Source: Solobacterium sp.
Lineage (GTDB): Bacteria > Bacillota_I > Bacilli_A > Erysipelotrichales > Erysipelotrichaceae
Direction of reading: 5' to 3'
NCBI GenBank assembly: GCA_017469355.1
Contig: JAFUGM010000013.1
Span: 1 to 64,000, forward strand
Length of the DNA stretch: 64,000 nucleotides
The position numbers and the translations under genes were made by a program. This document shows positions 46,293 through 55,037 of the stretch, in pieces. Below the pieces are notes generated by a model. The model made no database searches and had not been told where the DNA came from. It saw nothing but the letters and a program-made list of their open reading frames with translations. Positions within the stretch are counted from its first letter, which is position 1, and every line of letters starts with the position of its first letter.

Positions 46293-46493
46293 GATTCATA
46301 TGATTCTGATTCTTCTGTTAAGCCTTCCCTGTGTACTTGGTTATAACGTTCTGTCCAATGTCCGCTTCTTTGGCGGAAAGGATACTCTCGACAGTGAAGA
46401 CTTTCTGGTTTCCAGTCTCATTCTTCCGCTTCTATCTCCGCTGGGTTCTCCCTGCTCTGATTCTGATCATCTTTATTTCAGGTCTCCTGTAAA
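46293..46493 (+). pseudogene. Direct repeat, copy 2: decayed duplicate of the symporter 3-prime end
   Basis: 201 bp that match the end of the symporter gene, but 113 bp are missing between two TTCTTCC repeats (44321-44327 and 44434-44440 in copy 1), which puts the tail out of frame. No start signal. It sits directly in front of the terminator that would naturally end the symporter transcript, so it may be the original chromosomal 3-prime end. Confidence 0.9.
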
Positions 46494-46500
46494 CACAAAG

Positions 46501-46539
46501 AAAGCCCGGCTTGAGCTGGTAACACTCTCCTCGGGCTTT
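46501..46539. terminator. Bidirectional terminator between symporter remnant and glyA
   Basis: AAAGCCCG/CGGGCTTT stem flanked by A/T runs on both strands. Confidence 0.75.
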
Positions 46540-46551
46540 TCCTTTTCATTC

Positions 46552-47772
46552 TCAGTCAAACGGATGGGCAGCGGTTAATGCAAGAACCTGATTCTTCACT
46601 TCCGCCTTCAGTGCCTCATCATCTTTATTCTTCAGCACCTTTGCGATTAATGTACCAACGGTGCGGAATTCTTCTTCCTTGAATCCCTTTGTGGTCATCG
46701 CTGCTGTTCCAAGACGGATTCCACTTGTGGTGTTAGGTTTTTCAGAATCAAATGGAATCGCATTCTTATTTGCGGTGATATTCACATCATCCAATGCAGC
46801 TTCTGCTTCCTTACCGGTGATGCCGATGGAACCCTTAACATCAACGAGAATCAGATGGTTATCAGTTCCTCCCGTCACAAGACGGAAGCCTTCCTTCTGC
46901 AGTGTCTCCGCAAGAACCGCACAGTTTTTCACTACCTGTGATGCATAGTCACGGAACTCCGGCTGAGATGCCTCATAGAGGCACTGTGCCTTAGCAGCAA
47001 CGATATGGCAGAGCGGCCCTCCCTGAATGCCCGGGAAGATGGACTTGTCGACTGCCTTGGCAAATTCTTCCTTACAGAGAATCATTCCACCGCGGGGGCC
47101 ACGTAATGTCTTATGGGTGGTTGTTGTGACGAAGTCTGCGTAAGGAACCGGGCTTGCGTGTGCCCCTCCCGCCACAAGACCTGCGATATGAGCCATATCA
47201 ACCATGAGATATGCGCCAACTTCATCAGCGATGGAACGGAACTCCGCAAAATCAATCGCTCTTGCGTAAGCACTCGCACCTGCGACAATCAGTTTCGGAG
47301 ACAGCTCTTTCGCATCTTTCCGCAGCTGATCATAGTCGATACATTCGGTTTCAGGATTTACACCATAGGAATAGAACTCATAGAGTTTTCCAGAGAAACT
47401 AACCTTCGCGCCATGGGTCAGATGTCCCCCTGCCGCAAGATCCATTCCAAGAACCCGATCTCCCGGCTTGAGCACGGAGAAGTAAACTCCCATGTTTGCC
47501 TGGGAACCGCTGTGCGGCTGAACATTCGCATGGTCTGCGCCAAACAGTTCCTTCGCACGGGTTCTTGCGAGTTCCTCAACCACATCCACGTTTTCGCATC
47601 CGCCGTAATAACGACGTCCGGGATAACCTTCGGCGTACTTGTTGGTGAGGATGGAGCCGGCAAGTTCTCGCACTTCTTTGGAACAGAAGTTCTCCGACGC
47701 AATTAATTCGATGTTGTTTTTCTGGCGCTGCGCTTCCGCATCAATCGCATGTTGAAGTTCCTGGTCAATCAT
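46552..47772 (-). CDS. glyA: Serine hydroxymethyltransferase
   Basis: 406-residue PLP enzyme that makes glycine and methylene-tetrahydrofolate from serine. N-terminal [30 protein letters not shown] and the PLP-Lys segment [14 protein letters not shown] are diagnostic. The start overlaps the end of the Sua5-like gene by 4 bp, so the two are co-transcribed. Confidence 0.97.
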   Translation of the reverse strand: MIDQELQHAIDAEAQRQKNNIELIASENFCSKEVRELAGSILTNKYAEGYPGRRYYGGCENVDVVEELARTRAKELFGADHANVQPHSGSQANMGVYFSVLKPGDRVLGMDLAAGGHLTHGAKVSFSGKLYEFYSYGVNPETECIDYDQLRKDAKELSPKLIVAGASAYARAIDFAEFRSIADEVGAYLMVDMAHIAGLVAGGAHASPVPYADFVTTTTHKTLRGPRGGMILCKEEFAKAVDKSIFPGIQGGPLCHIVAAKAQCLYEASQPEFRDYASQVVKNCAVLAETLQKEGFRLVTGGTDNHLILVDVKGSIGITGKEAEAALDDVNITANKNAIPFDSEKPNTTSGIRLGTAAMTTKGFKEEEFRTVGTLIAKVLKNKDDEALKAEVKNQVLALTAAHPFD

Positions 47773-48377
47773 TTGTTTTTCCTCCTGAGTTCATACTGTA
47801 TTTCTTCTGCAGTTACGGGTCCCTCCCGCAGAACATGCACATCATCATGCGTACAATCCACAATTGTACTTGCTTTTCCAAAACTGGGTGTTCCTTCCAG
47901 AATCGCATCCAGAAGCGGGCACGCTGCCTCAATCTGTTCCATGGTCGAACACTCAGGCTGACCAGATTGATTCGCACTGCTCATGAACAGTGGTGATCCG
48001 GTTTCCCGAATCAATTGCCGTAACTGCTCCGAGGTCGCAAGCCGTACAGCAATCGTTTCCCCACCACCACTGACATAGAGCGGCAGTGATTCCTTTCGTT
48101 TAAGGATCACAGTCATCGGCCCCGGCATAAATCGATGAATCACAATCCGAGCGGTATCTGTCACTTCCGCAAGTTCCATTAACTGTGCCTCATCAAGACA
48201 CATCACAGGAAACTGTTTGGAAACCGGCCGATGCTTGACTTCAAAGAGTGCCTGCTGGCCTGCTTCACTCATCCGGGCACAGACCCCGTATACGGTATCT
48301 GTCGCCACCGCAATACATCCATCCTGCTTCAGGACAGCTGCGGCCACAGTGATTTCATGCGATGAAAATCTCTTCAT
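47769..48377 (-). CDS. L-threonylcarbamoyladenylate synthase (Sua5/YrdC/TsaC)
   Basis: 202-residue enzyme making the activated precursor for the t6A modification of tRNAs reading ANN codons. Visible: [11 protein letters not shown], the KHRP substrate site, [18 protein letters not shown] and SSANQSGQP. It is of the short TsaC type without the C-terminal Sua5 domain. It starts a unit with glyA, possibly after a tiny upstream frame at 48386-48475. Confidence 0.93.
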   Translation of the reverse strand: MKRFSSHEITVAAAVLKQDGCIAVATDTVYGVCARMSEAGQQALFEVKHRPVSKQFPVMCLDEAQLMELAEVTDTARIVIHRFMPGPMTVILKRKESLPLYVSGGGETIAVRLATSEQLRQLIRETGSPLFMSSANQSGQPECSTMEQIEAACPLLDAILEGTPSFGKASTIVDCTHDDVHVLREGPVTAEEIQYELRRKNK

Positions 48378-48385
48378 GTGTCCTC

Positions 48386-48475
48386 TCAGCGAAACATGCT
48401 GAGAAACATGGAAAGTACCAGCAGTACTACCATTCCCAACATGAAGTATTTCATCCAGTTTTTCCGACTGTTCAT
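48386..48475 (-). CDS. Possible 29-residue membrane peptide
   Basis: Reads MNSRKNWMKYFMLG then a hydrophobic helix VVLLVLSMFLSMF with a basic head: a plausible single-pass peptide. It ends 9 bp before the Sua5-like gene. TAGAAT lies about 10 nt before its ATG and there is no ribosome site, so it may simply be leader RNA. Low support. Confidence 0.3.
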   Translation of the reverse strand: MNSRKNWMKYFMLGMVVLLVLSMFLSMFR

Positions 48476-48546
48476 AACAGGCACAATTCTAACATTGATT
48501 TTCCGTGAAAAACCACAGAATTGCGATTCGATGGCCAGCACGTTGG

Positions 48547-48575
48547 TTGAAGCTCGATGGGAAACATGGTTTAAT
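48547..48575 (+). promoter_or_regulatory. Promoter of the sigma-like/CHAP fusion gene
   Basis: TTGAAG (48547-48552), 17 bp, TTTAAT (48570-48575). The start codon follows only 7 nt later. Confidence 0.6.
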
Positions 48576-48582
48576 ACAGGTC

Positions 48583-50328
48583 ATGGTTGAAGACACAATC
48601 GCCATTTCCGTAATACGGGATGCGAAAAATGAAGACCGGGACGCAATGAGTGAAATGGTTCACTCCTTTCAGCCGGTTCTTTATTATGTTGCCGCATGTC
48701 ACATTCGAACTCCAGAGCGGATCAAAGAAGCTGTAAGACGCAGTCTTTCCGCATTATTTCCTCTGTTAAAGGATACAGAGAACCTCTCCTCCTTTGAAGA
48801 ACAGGCTATGGCCATGGTAGTGCGTATCTGCCTGAATGAAGCATTGAAAGAAGATACTTCCCAACAACTGTTCTCGGCAGTCGGATCCGATCGCAAGGAG
48901 TCAGAAGCAGTATATACTGCGGCGGATGAAACGGCAGAGGGCGAAGCTCAATTCAGTGAAAAGGCTGCGATGAATCTGGTCGTAAATATGTTGAAAACGC
49001 TGCCGGATCAGGAGCGTATCATCTTTGTCATGCATTATCTTGACGGTCTTTCCTTTGCGCGGATCAGTGAAATGGTTCACCTTCCTGAAGACCTGCTTCA
49101 GCGGCGTGCGCAAAGCGCTAAACAGCATCTTTCCAGCGCAGTCTCTCACCCGATTCCTTATATCTTTTCCATCATTGCACTGGCAGAGAAGAATAAGCAC
49201 CTGATACTCGAAGATAATGACTCCCTGCAAGAAGAAAGTTCCATCACAATCCCACAGGAACCTGAATCTGCCGTTCCTTCAAAGACAGCACCCAGATTGA
49301 AACCAATCCTTGGTCTTTCCGCTGCTGCGGTGGCAGGAGTTCTACTGTTCCTTGGGACAAGGAAACCAATCGAACCCTTCTCCTTACGTTCTGCCATCAA
49401 TGTATCATTTGTGGGCGTGGATGGCTTTGGATCGGCATCTCTTTCCTTCACAGACGTAGAAGATGAAGCACTGAACCGCATTCTTTCCGAAGGAACCTGT
49501 ACGCTGAATGACAGTACAGGGACTCCCTCAGTAAACGGAAGCCTATCCAATGGTGAAAAGATCAGTTACGCCTGTGTCTTTGATGAAGCCTCCTTAAAAA
49601 AGGAACATTACGCCCTGATCGATACAGATATTGACCTTGTGGTGGAAGGACTGAAGGAACCTGAACCGATTGACCTGTTTGAATCAACCTATCTTCAATC
49701 CTATGTTGATGAGGAATCCGGTGGTGTTGTTCTTTATCCCGCAAGTGATGATCCGATGTACGCGGAAGTTGGATATTACATTGTCTCTGAAGATGAAAAC
49801 GAAATTCTGGCCTATGCGAATATCTCTGATGAGAAGCTATTATCTTATGGATATATTGCGCAGTCGCATTATCACACCTTCTCTTATGACGATATTCCCT
49901 ATGATGCCAGAAGCCTCTATCGCCAGCAGATTATTGCCAGAGCATTATCGGAGAGTGCAGATTACCGGGATGAATACGGATATGAGATCGCCAATGGATC
50001 GGATCCGGAAATCAACGCACTCGCCCAATCCTTTATCGGAAGAGGCGGTGCCTGTAACGAAGTGGCGAATGCCTTTATCTACTCTCTGTATGGAGTCAGT
50101 GTTCATACCGGTTACAGCCTGGATCATCTGTTCGAAGTAGATACACCAGAACCTGGAGATCTGATCTACTATTACGATTCCTACGGAAACTACCGTCACG
50201 TCGCAACTTATATCGGAAACGGACTGGTGCTGAACGGAAACTATGGGGATGGAACAACTCATATCACTTCCATGTATGAGTCCTGGTACGCCCAGAATCC
50301 GATGGTTTATCTCAGAGTTGAACGATAA
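48583..50328 (+). CDS. Membrane protein: sigma-70-like cytoplasmic domain fused to an extracellular CHAP/NlpC-like domain
   Basis: 581 residues. The first 185 resemble an ECF sigma factor: a region-2-like helical part (AMSEMVHSFQPVLYYVA), then region-4-like KTLPDQERIIFVMHYLDGLSFARISEM, HLPEDLLQRRAQSAK. A transmembrane helix (241-258) follows. The outside part ends in a cysteine-peptidase-like module: Cys491 in GGACNEVANAF, PEPGDLIYYY and His539 in RHVATYIGNG. This suggests a membrane-bound regulator coupled to a wall hydrolase. The start is uncertain (GTG 48505 is open); 48583 fits the promoter without a leader. Confidence 0.72.
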   Translation: MVEDTIAISVIRDAKNEDRDAMSEMVHSFQPVLYYVAACHIRTPERIKEAVRRSLSALFPLLKDTENLSSFEEQAMAMVVRICLNEALKEDTSQQLFSAVGSDRKESEAVYTAADETAEGEAQFSEKAAMNLVVNMLKTLPDQERIIFVMHYLDGLSFARISEMVHLPEDLLQRRAQSAKQHLSSAVSHPIPYIFSIIALAEKNKHLILEDNDSLQEESSITIPQEPESAVPSKTAPRLKPILGLSAAAVAGVLLFLGTRKPIEPFSLRSAINVSFVGVDGFGSASLSFTDVEDEALNRILSEGTCTLNDSTGTPSVNGSLSNGEKISYACVFDEASLKKEHYALIDTDIDLVVEGLKEPEPIDLFESTYLQSYVDEESGGVVLYPASDDPMYAEVGYYIVSEDENEILAYANISDEKLLSYGYIAQSHYHTFSYDDIPYDARSLYRQQIIARALSESADYRDEYGYEIANGSDPEINALAQSFIGRGGACNEVANAFIYSLYGVSVHTGYSLDHLFEVDTPEPGDLIYYYDSYGNYRHVATYIGNGLVLNGNYGDGTTHITSMYESWYAQNPMVYLRVER

Positions 50329-50331
50329 GCG

Positions 50332-50359
50332 AACAGCCTGCACAAAACGGGCTGTTTTT
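50332..50359 (+). terminator. Rho-independent terminator
   Basis: AACAGCC/GGCTGTT stem and TTTTTC just after the fusion gene. Confidence 0.8.
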
Positions 50360-50461
50360 CTTCGCCTCCTCCTCTACAGTCACCTGCCATGATTCACTGA
50401 ATATCCCCGAATTCATATGCTGATGATAAATGATATTCCAAGCACTCATTCGGTTCACAAC

Positions 50462-50587
50462 TTTTCCATAACTGCCTAAAAAACATAGTTATGGAAATTT
50501 TGGCTGATTCTTTTCAGAATATCGCGTTATAATGTGCCTATAAAATTTCCATAGCCCCAAAATTTTTATAGTTATGGAAATTTTGGC
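50462..50587. promoter_or_regulatory. Direct and inverted repeat cluster around the ATPase 3 promoter
   Basis: A 20 bp direct repeat, ATAGTTATGG followed by AAATTTTGGC, is present perfectly at 50485-50504 and 50568-50587 (83 bp apart). Partial inverted copies precede each: TTTTCCATAACT (50462-50473) and AAAATTTCCATA (50542-50553). The likely -10 TATAAT (50528-50533) lies between the two pairs, so they flank transcription start, the last one reaching to about 25 bp before the start codon. Confidence 0.75.
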
Positions 50588-50612
50588 GTAATCGAATCCA
50601 TGGAGAGTACCT

Positions 50613-52052
50613 ATGATTGGACGAGTTGAAGAGAAAAAATACCTCCAATCCTTATTGGAGGAAGAAGAACCACAGTTTGTGGCGGTGTTTGGACGCAGAA
50701 GGATCGGTAAGACTTACCTTGTCCGCGAAAGTTTTGATCATCACTTCACATTTCAGCACACAGGAATCAGTAATCTTTCCATCAAAGAATCCTCCAGAAA
50801 GCGCGCTCAGCTGGATAAGTTTGAAGAATCTCTCGCAGAAGCAGGTTATATCTGCCCTGGGAAGCTGGACTCATGGAATGACGCGTTCAACGCATTGAAA
50901 CAGGTTATTCTTCAATCCAATGACACAAAAAAAGTCATTTTTATTGACGAACTTTCCTGGATGGATACGAAAGACAGCGGATTGATCTCTGCTCTGGAAA
51001 GTTTCTGGAACGGATGGGCTACTGCACGCAAGGAAAAGGACATCGTGCTGATCGTCTGTGCTTCCGCCACTTACTGGATCATTGATAATATCGTAAATGC
51101 CCATGGAGGCTTGTATAACAGACTGACTGGTCAGATTCACCTGAAGCCATTTTCGCTCAAAGAATGCGAATTGTACCTTCAATCACGTAAGATCGTGTTG
51201 TCGAGACACCAGATCCTTCAGTGCTACATGATTATGGGAGGCGTCCCTTATTACTGGAGTCTTCTCAAAAAAGGGAACAGCTTGCCGCAGAATATCGATG
51301 ATCTTTTCTTCAAAGAAAACGCTCCTCTTCAGAATGAGTATGACAATCTTTACAAAGCTCTGTTCAATCATCCGGATCAGTATATGCGGATCATTGAGGC
51401 GTTAAGTACTGTTCACAATGGCATTACACGTGATGAGATCAGCCGCCTTACGGGAATTCCTACTTCCGGTGATTTTTCCAGGAAACTCACAGAGCTTGAA
51501 AACTGCGGATTCATCCGGAAATATATTCCGTATGGATATAAGCAGCGGAACTGCCTTTATCAACTAATTGATAATTACACGTTGTTCTATTTCCACTTTG
51601 TCAAAGATCAATCTCTTGACGAACATGAATGGCAGAACCTGATCAACACGCCTGCTATCACTTCCTGGAGCGGCACTGCCTTCGAACGTGTGTGCCTCGA
51701 ACATGTCCCGCAGATTAAACAGGCACTTGGCATCTCTGGCGTTCATACGGAGACAAATGCCTGGTCCTGCAAAAAGGATGAGGAAGCAGGAATCCATGGT
51801 TCTCAAATCGATTTACTGATTGTGCGTGCAGATCAGATCATTAATCTATGCGAGATGAAGTATTCTTCTTCAGACTATGTGATCAACTCCACATTCATCC
51901 GGGATATGAACAGAAAAATCTCTGATTTCAAAGCCTGCACAAAAACCCGATACGCAATTCATCCTCTTCTGATCACCACCTATGAAGTGGAACAGAATGC
52001 ATATGCCGGGGAGCTTCAGGCAATTCTGACCGCAGAGGACTTATTCTCGTAG
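50613..52052 (+). CDS. Solitary DUF234-type P-loop ATPase with PD-(D/E)xK-like C-terminus (ATPase 3)
   Basis: 479 residues, same layout as ATPase 2 and clearly homologous to it. Walker A VFGRRRIGKTYL, Walker B VIFIDELSWMD, sensor CASATYWI, winged helix GITRDEISRLTGIPTSGDFSR, and C-terminal SQIDLLIVRADQIINLCEMKYS with the D...E-x-K pattern. The ATG at 50613 has GGAGAG upstream. It stands alone between a terminator and a bidirectional terminator. The upstream repeats have a sequence different from those of ATPases 1 and 2. Function unknown; I infer DNA recognition of its own repeats. Confidence 0.88.
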   Translation: MIGRVEEKKYLQSLLEEEEPQFVAVFGRRRIGKTYLVRESFDHHFTFQHTGISNLSIKESSRKRAQLDKFEESLAEAGYICPGKLDSWNDAFNALKQVILQSNDTKKVIFIDELSWMDTKDSGLISALESFWNGWATARKEKDIVLIVCASATYWIIDNIVNAHGGLYNRLTGQIHLKPFSLKECELYLQSRKIVLSRHQILQCYMIMGGVPYYWSLLKKGNSLPQNIDDLFFKENAPLQNEYDNLYKALFNHPDQYMRIIEALSTVHNGITRDEISRLTGIPTSGDFSRKLTELENCGFIRKYIPYGYKQRNCLYQLIDNYTLFYFHFVKDQSLDEHEWQNLINTPAITSWSGTAFERVCLEHVPQIKQALGISGVHTETNAWSCKKDEEAGIHGSQIDLLIVRADQIINLCEMKYSSSDYVINSTFIRDMNRKISDFKACTKTRYAIHPLLITTYEVEQNAYAGELQAILTAEDLFS

Positions 52053-52083
52053 CTCCCATCCCCATCAAAGTCGATCCATTATG

Positions 52084-52111
52084 AAAAAACTGACCATTCA
52101 CGTCAGTTTTT
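52084..52111. terminator. Bidirectional terminator between ATPase 3 and srtB
   Basis: AAAAACTGAC/GTCAGTTTTT stem with seven-base loop. Confidence 0.85.
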
Positions 52112-52118
52112 ACTATGT

Positions 52119-53075
52119 TCAATTCACCGGCACCAGTTTCGCAAATACCGCATATCTTCCGTTTTCCACATCATAGCGGCAGGTAGACATTGTGATGATG
52201 CGGTCTTCTGATGTGACTTCCACATTGCTTTGGAAGGTACTCTGTGCCCGCATCTCATTTACATAGCCGAGAAATTCTTCATCCGAATAAAACTCCAGCT
52301 GAATATATCCCGCATCCCCACTTGTCAATAATCCCGCAAACGGCTGCACAAGATACAGTCCATCCGGTGTCTGAAGAATAAGCTCGGGATGACTTTCATA
52401 ATAGTCCTGACTCCGATACCCTTCCAGCTCCGCAAACATCGATCCATTGCGCATATGATGGGCATAGAGAACGGTATTACGATCGGAGAAATCCTTTGCG
52501 TTTCGATAATCAATAAAGATACATCCGGTATGATTCACTTCCCCGGTAAACAGATGTTCCAGATAGTAATCATTATCACTTCCCCGGACAACCGGATAGT
52601 TAATGACCGTATCCGCAAGGCTCAGCCATCCTGCAACGTCAGGATTGATTTCCGACAGCGCAGTAAAGTTTGCGGGTTCATAGGAAAGCGGTGTTTCTGA
52701 AGACTCCGGAATCACTGGCTCTGCCTTATCACTTCGGGTGCTGTCTGCTAATGCCGCATAAGCATTCTCACTCTCCCGATAGTCTTTCATTCCTTTATAC
52801 AGCTGATATCCGGAATAGGTCGCTGTTGCGACAGACACCACAAAAACCACCTGAAGGAAAACTCTTCCGAATTTATTCAGGCGGCGGGCCGGCTTTTTCT
52901 TAACTTCCGGTTCTTCTACCGAATGATCCGGCACTTCCTCTTTGACCGGCAGATCCTCCAGGGTATCCGAAGTCTGTTCCAGATCATCGATGATCCGAAT
53001 CATCTGTGTTTCATAAAACTCTTCCGGAGCGGGCCGATGCTTCGGCAAACGCTCCAGTTCTTCAATATCTTTCAT
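52119..53075 (-). CDS. srtB: Class B sortase
   Basis: 318 residues. A long acidic cytoplasmic head (1-68), one transmembrane helix (about 71-92) and an outside transpeptidase domain. The catalytic His is in TVLYAHHM, Cys299 in MSTCRYD, and the Arg is in GRYAVFAKL. Sortases attach proteins to the wall or assemble pili. The large N-terminal cytoplasmic extension is unusual. It lies 12 bp after prmC at the end of the rpoD-prfA-prmC block, with no substrate gene nearby. Confidence 0.93.
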   Translation of the reverse strand: MKDIEELERLPKHRPAPEEFYETQMIRIIDDLEQTSDTLEDLPVKEEVPDHSVEEPEVKKKPARRLNKFGRVFLQVVFVVSVATATYSGYQLYKGMKDYRESENAYAALADSTRSDKAEPVIPESSETPLSYEPANFTALSEINPDVAGWLSLADTVINYPVVRGSDNDYYLEHLFTGEVNHTGCIFIDYRNAKDFSDRNTVLYAHHMRNGSMFAELEGYRSQDYYESHPELILQTPDGLYLVQPFAGLLTSGDAGYIQLEFYSDEEFLGYVNEMRAQSTFQSNVEVTSEDRIITMSTCRYDVENGRYAVFAKLVPVN

Positions 53076-53087
53076 ATGTACGTTATC

Positions 53088-53951
53088 TTACACCTGAATC
53101 GGATCACATCCAAAATATACAAACAACATCCGATCCTTCCCGTTCATATCCTTTCGGATTTCAAAGACCGCCTCTGGCAGATAGGTACGAACCAGCTCAG
53201 ACATCGCTTCGCGTTGATTCCAGCCCATCTCAAATGCCATGAAGGCCTTCTCCTTCAGAATACTCCGGCAGTCCTGAAATACCGAACGGTAAAACCGCAG
53301 ACCGTCGCTTCCCCCGAACAGTGCCACATGTGGCTCAAAGTCCACTACGGAAGCTTCCATCTGTTCATCTTCGGGAATATATGGGGGATTACATATCAGT
53401 ACATCATATTTCTTTCCCAGTGCGATTAATGGTTTGCACATATCGCCCGCATAGAAAGAAATCTCTGCGTCATTGTCTTGCGCATTGAGTTTCGCTTTGG
53501 CAATTGCCTCTTCGGAGATATCTGTCGCATCCATGCGGATTCGCGGTTCTTCCTTCGCAAGTGTGACTGCGATTGCGCCGCTTCCGGTTCCTACATCCAC
53601 ACACTGAACTTCTCCCTCAGGGAAAATACGATCAATTCCCGCAAGAATTCTTGCGCACAATTCTTCGGTTTCCGGGCGGGGGATCAGCACATCCGGATCC
53701 ACACGGAACCGATATCCATAAAACCAGGAATACCCTAATACATGCGCCATCGGCTCCTGTTTCAAAATCCGATCCATCCCAGAGATGAACACTGCTTCAA
53801 GCTCATCCGGCATCTCATCTTCATAATGAAGGTAGAGGTTATAGCGCTCCTGGTTCGCCATTTCCACAAGAAATGCCATAACGGTTTCTTCCGGAACACC
53901 CGCTTCTTCACATCGTGCTTCGTAAGTTCGTACAGCCTCAGAGAACTTCAT
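53088..53951 (-). CDS. prmC: Peptide chain release factor N5-glutamine methyltransferase
   Basis: 287-residue SAM-dependent enzyme that methylates the GGQ glutamine of release factors. The SAM site is CVDVGTGSGAIAVTLA and the catalytic NPPY is in LICNPPYIPED. It follows prfA, which encodes its substrate, with a 4 bp overlap. Confidence 0.97.
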   Translation of the reverse strand: MKFSEAVRTYEARCEEAGVPEETVMAFLVEMANQERYNLYLHYEDEMPDELEAVFISGMDRILKQEPMAHVLGYSWFYGYRFRVDPDVLIPRPETEELCARILAGIDRIFPEGEVQCVDVGTGSGAIAVTLAKEEPRIRMDATDISEEAIAKAKLNAQDNDAEISFYAGDMCKPLIALGKKYDVLICNPPYIPEDEQMEASVVDFEPHVALFGGSDGLRFYRSVFQDCRSILKEKAFMAFEMGWNQREAMSELVRTYLPEAVFEIRKDMNGKDRMLFVYFGCDPIQV

Positions 53952-55027
53952 TCCGCACTCTCCAGTTTCTTCTTTTCATCATCTGCCTGTAAGGCGTCGA
54001 TCACATCCTGCAGTTTCCCTTCCATCACTCGATCCAACTGCGTAATCGTAAAGCCGATCCGATGGTCGGTGACGCGATTCTGAGGATAGTTATAGGTTCG
54101 GATTTTTTCTGAACGATCGCCGGTACCGATCTTCTGACGGCGAATCTTTCCCTCCGCCTCTTCCTTCTGGCGCTTATATTCTTCATATACCCGGGATTTG
54201 ATTAGCCGCATGGCCGTTTCCCGGTTTTCAATCTGACTGCGCCCTTCCTGGCAGTTCACGGTAATCCCCGTCGGCACATGAACAATTCGGACTGCACTGT
54301 CCGTTTTATTGATATGCTGGCCACCGGCACCACTGGCCCGATGGGTCTCAATTGTCAGGTCTTTTGGATCGATTTCAATATCCGCATCTTCCGCTTCCGG
54401 CTGGGCCAGAACGGTTGCGGTGCTTGTCTGAATGCGTCCCTGTGACTCGGTTTTCGGAACCCGCTGAACGCGATGAGCTCCGCTTTCAAACTTCAGCGCT
54501 TTATATACATCATGTCCTTTCACTTCAAAGATGATCTGTGAAAAGCCACCGGCCTCTGATTCCGATGCCTCCATGACATCGATCTTCCATCCTTTGCTTT
54601 CGGCGTAGCGGACATACATGCGGTACAGATCCCCCGCAAAGATATTTCCCTCATCACCACCGGCTCCGCCGCGGATTTCCATGATGACATTATGATCATC
54701 ATCCGGATCGGTCGGAATCAGAAGATGACGGATCTTCTCCAGCAGTTCTTCCCGCTTAGGTTCGCATTCCGTCAGTTCTTCTAACGCCATGGCAGAGAGT
54801 TCCGGATCATTGTCATGTTCAAGCTCATGCGCTTCCTGAATTCTCTGGTCAAGATCCTTTAATTCCCCTGAAGCTTCCACCAGGGAAGTCATGCGAGCCT
54901 GCGCACGGGAAAGACGTGTAACCTCTCTTGGGTCCTTAAGTACTTCCTCCGACATCAGCTTGTCGCTGATCTCCTGATATTCCTGTTCCAGTGCGTGAAG
55001 TTTTGCGTACATCGCTTCAACGTTCAT
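53948..55027 (-). CDS. prfA: Peptide chain release factor 1
   Basis: 359-residue class I release factor that reads UAA and UAG. The GGQ loop is GAGGQHINKTDSAVR and the C-terminal NYPQNRVTDHRIG is present. I chose the ATG at 55027, giving the standard N-terminus and AGGAAG upstream; an in-frame start at 55054 lies in the rpoD end. It follows rpoD by 10 bp. Confidence 0.97.
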   Translation of the reverse strand: MNVEAMYAKLHALEQEYQEISDKLMSEEVLKDPREVTRLSRAQARMTSLVEASGELKDLDQRIQEAHELEHDNDPELSAMALEELTECEPKREELLEKIRHLLIPTDPDDDHNVIMEIRGGAGGDEGNIFAGDLYRMYVRYAESKGWKIDVMEASESEAGGFSQIIFEVKGHDVYKALKFESGAHRVQRVPKTESQGRIQTSTATVLAQPEAEDADIEIDPKDLTIETHRASGAGGQHINKTDSAVRIVHVPTGITVNCQEGRSQIENRETAMRLIKSRVYEEYKRQKEEAEGKIRRQKIGTGDRSEKIRTYNYPQNRVTDHRIGFTITQLDRVMEGKLQDVIDALQADDEKKKLESAE

Positions 55028-55037
55028 TCCAACTTCC

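Noticed and set aside
46291-46578. 95-codon frame after the TA-like pair
   Set aside because: It is the frameshifted duplicate of the symporter end running into the terminator and glyA antisense, not a gene.
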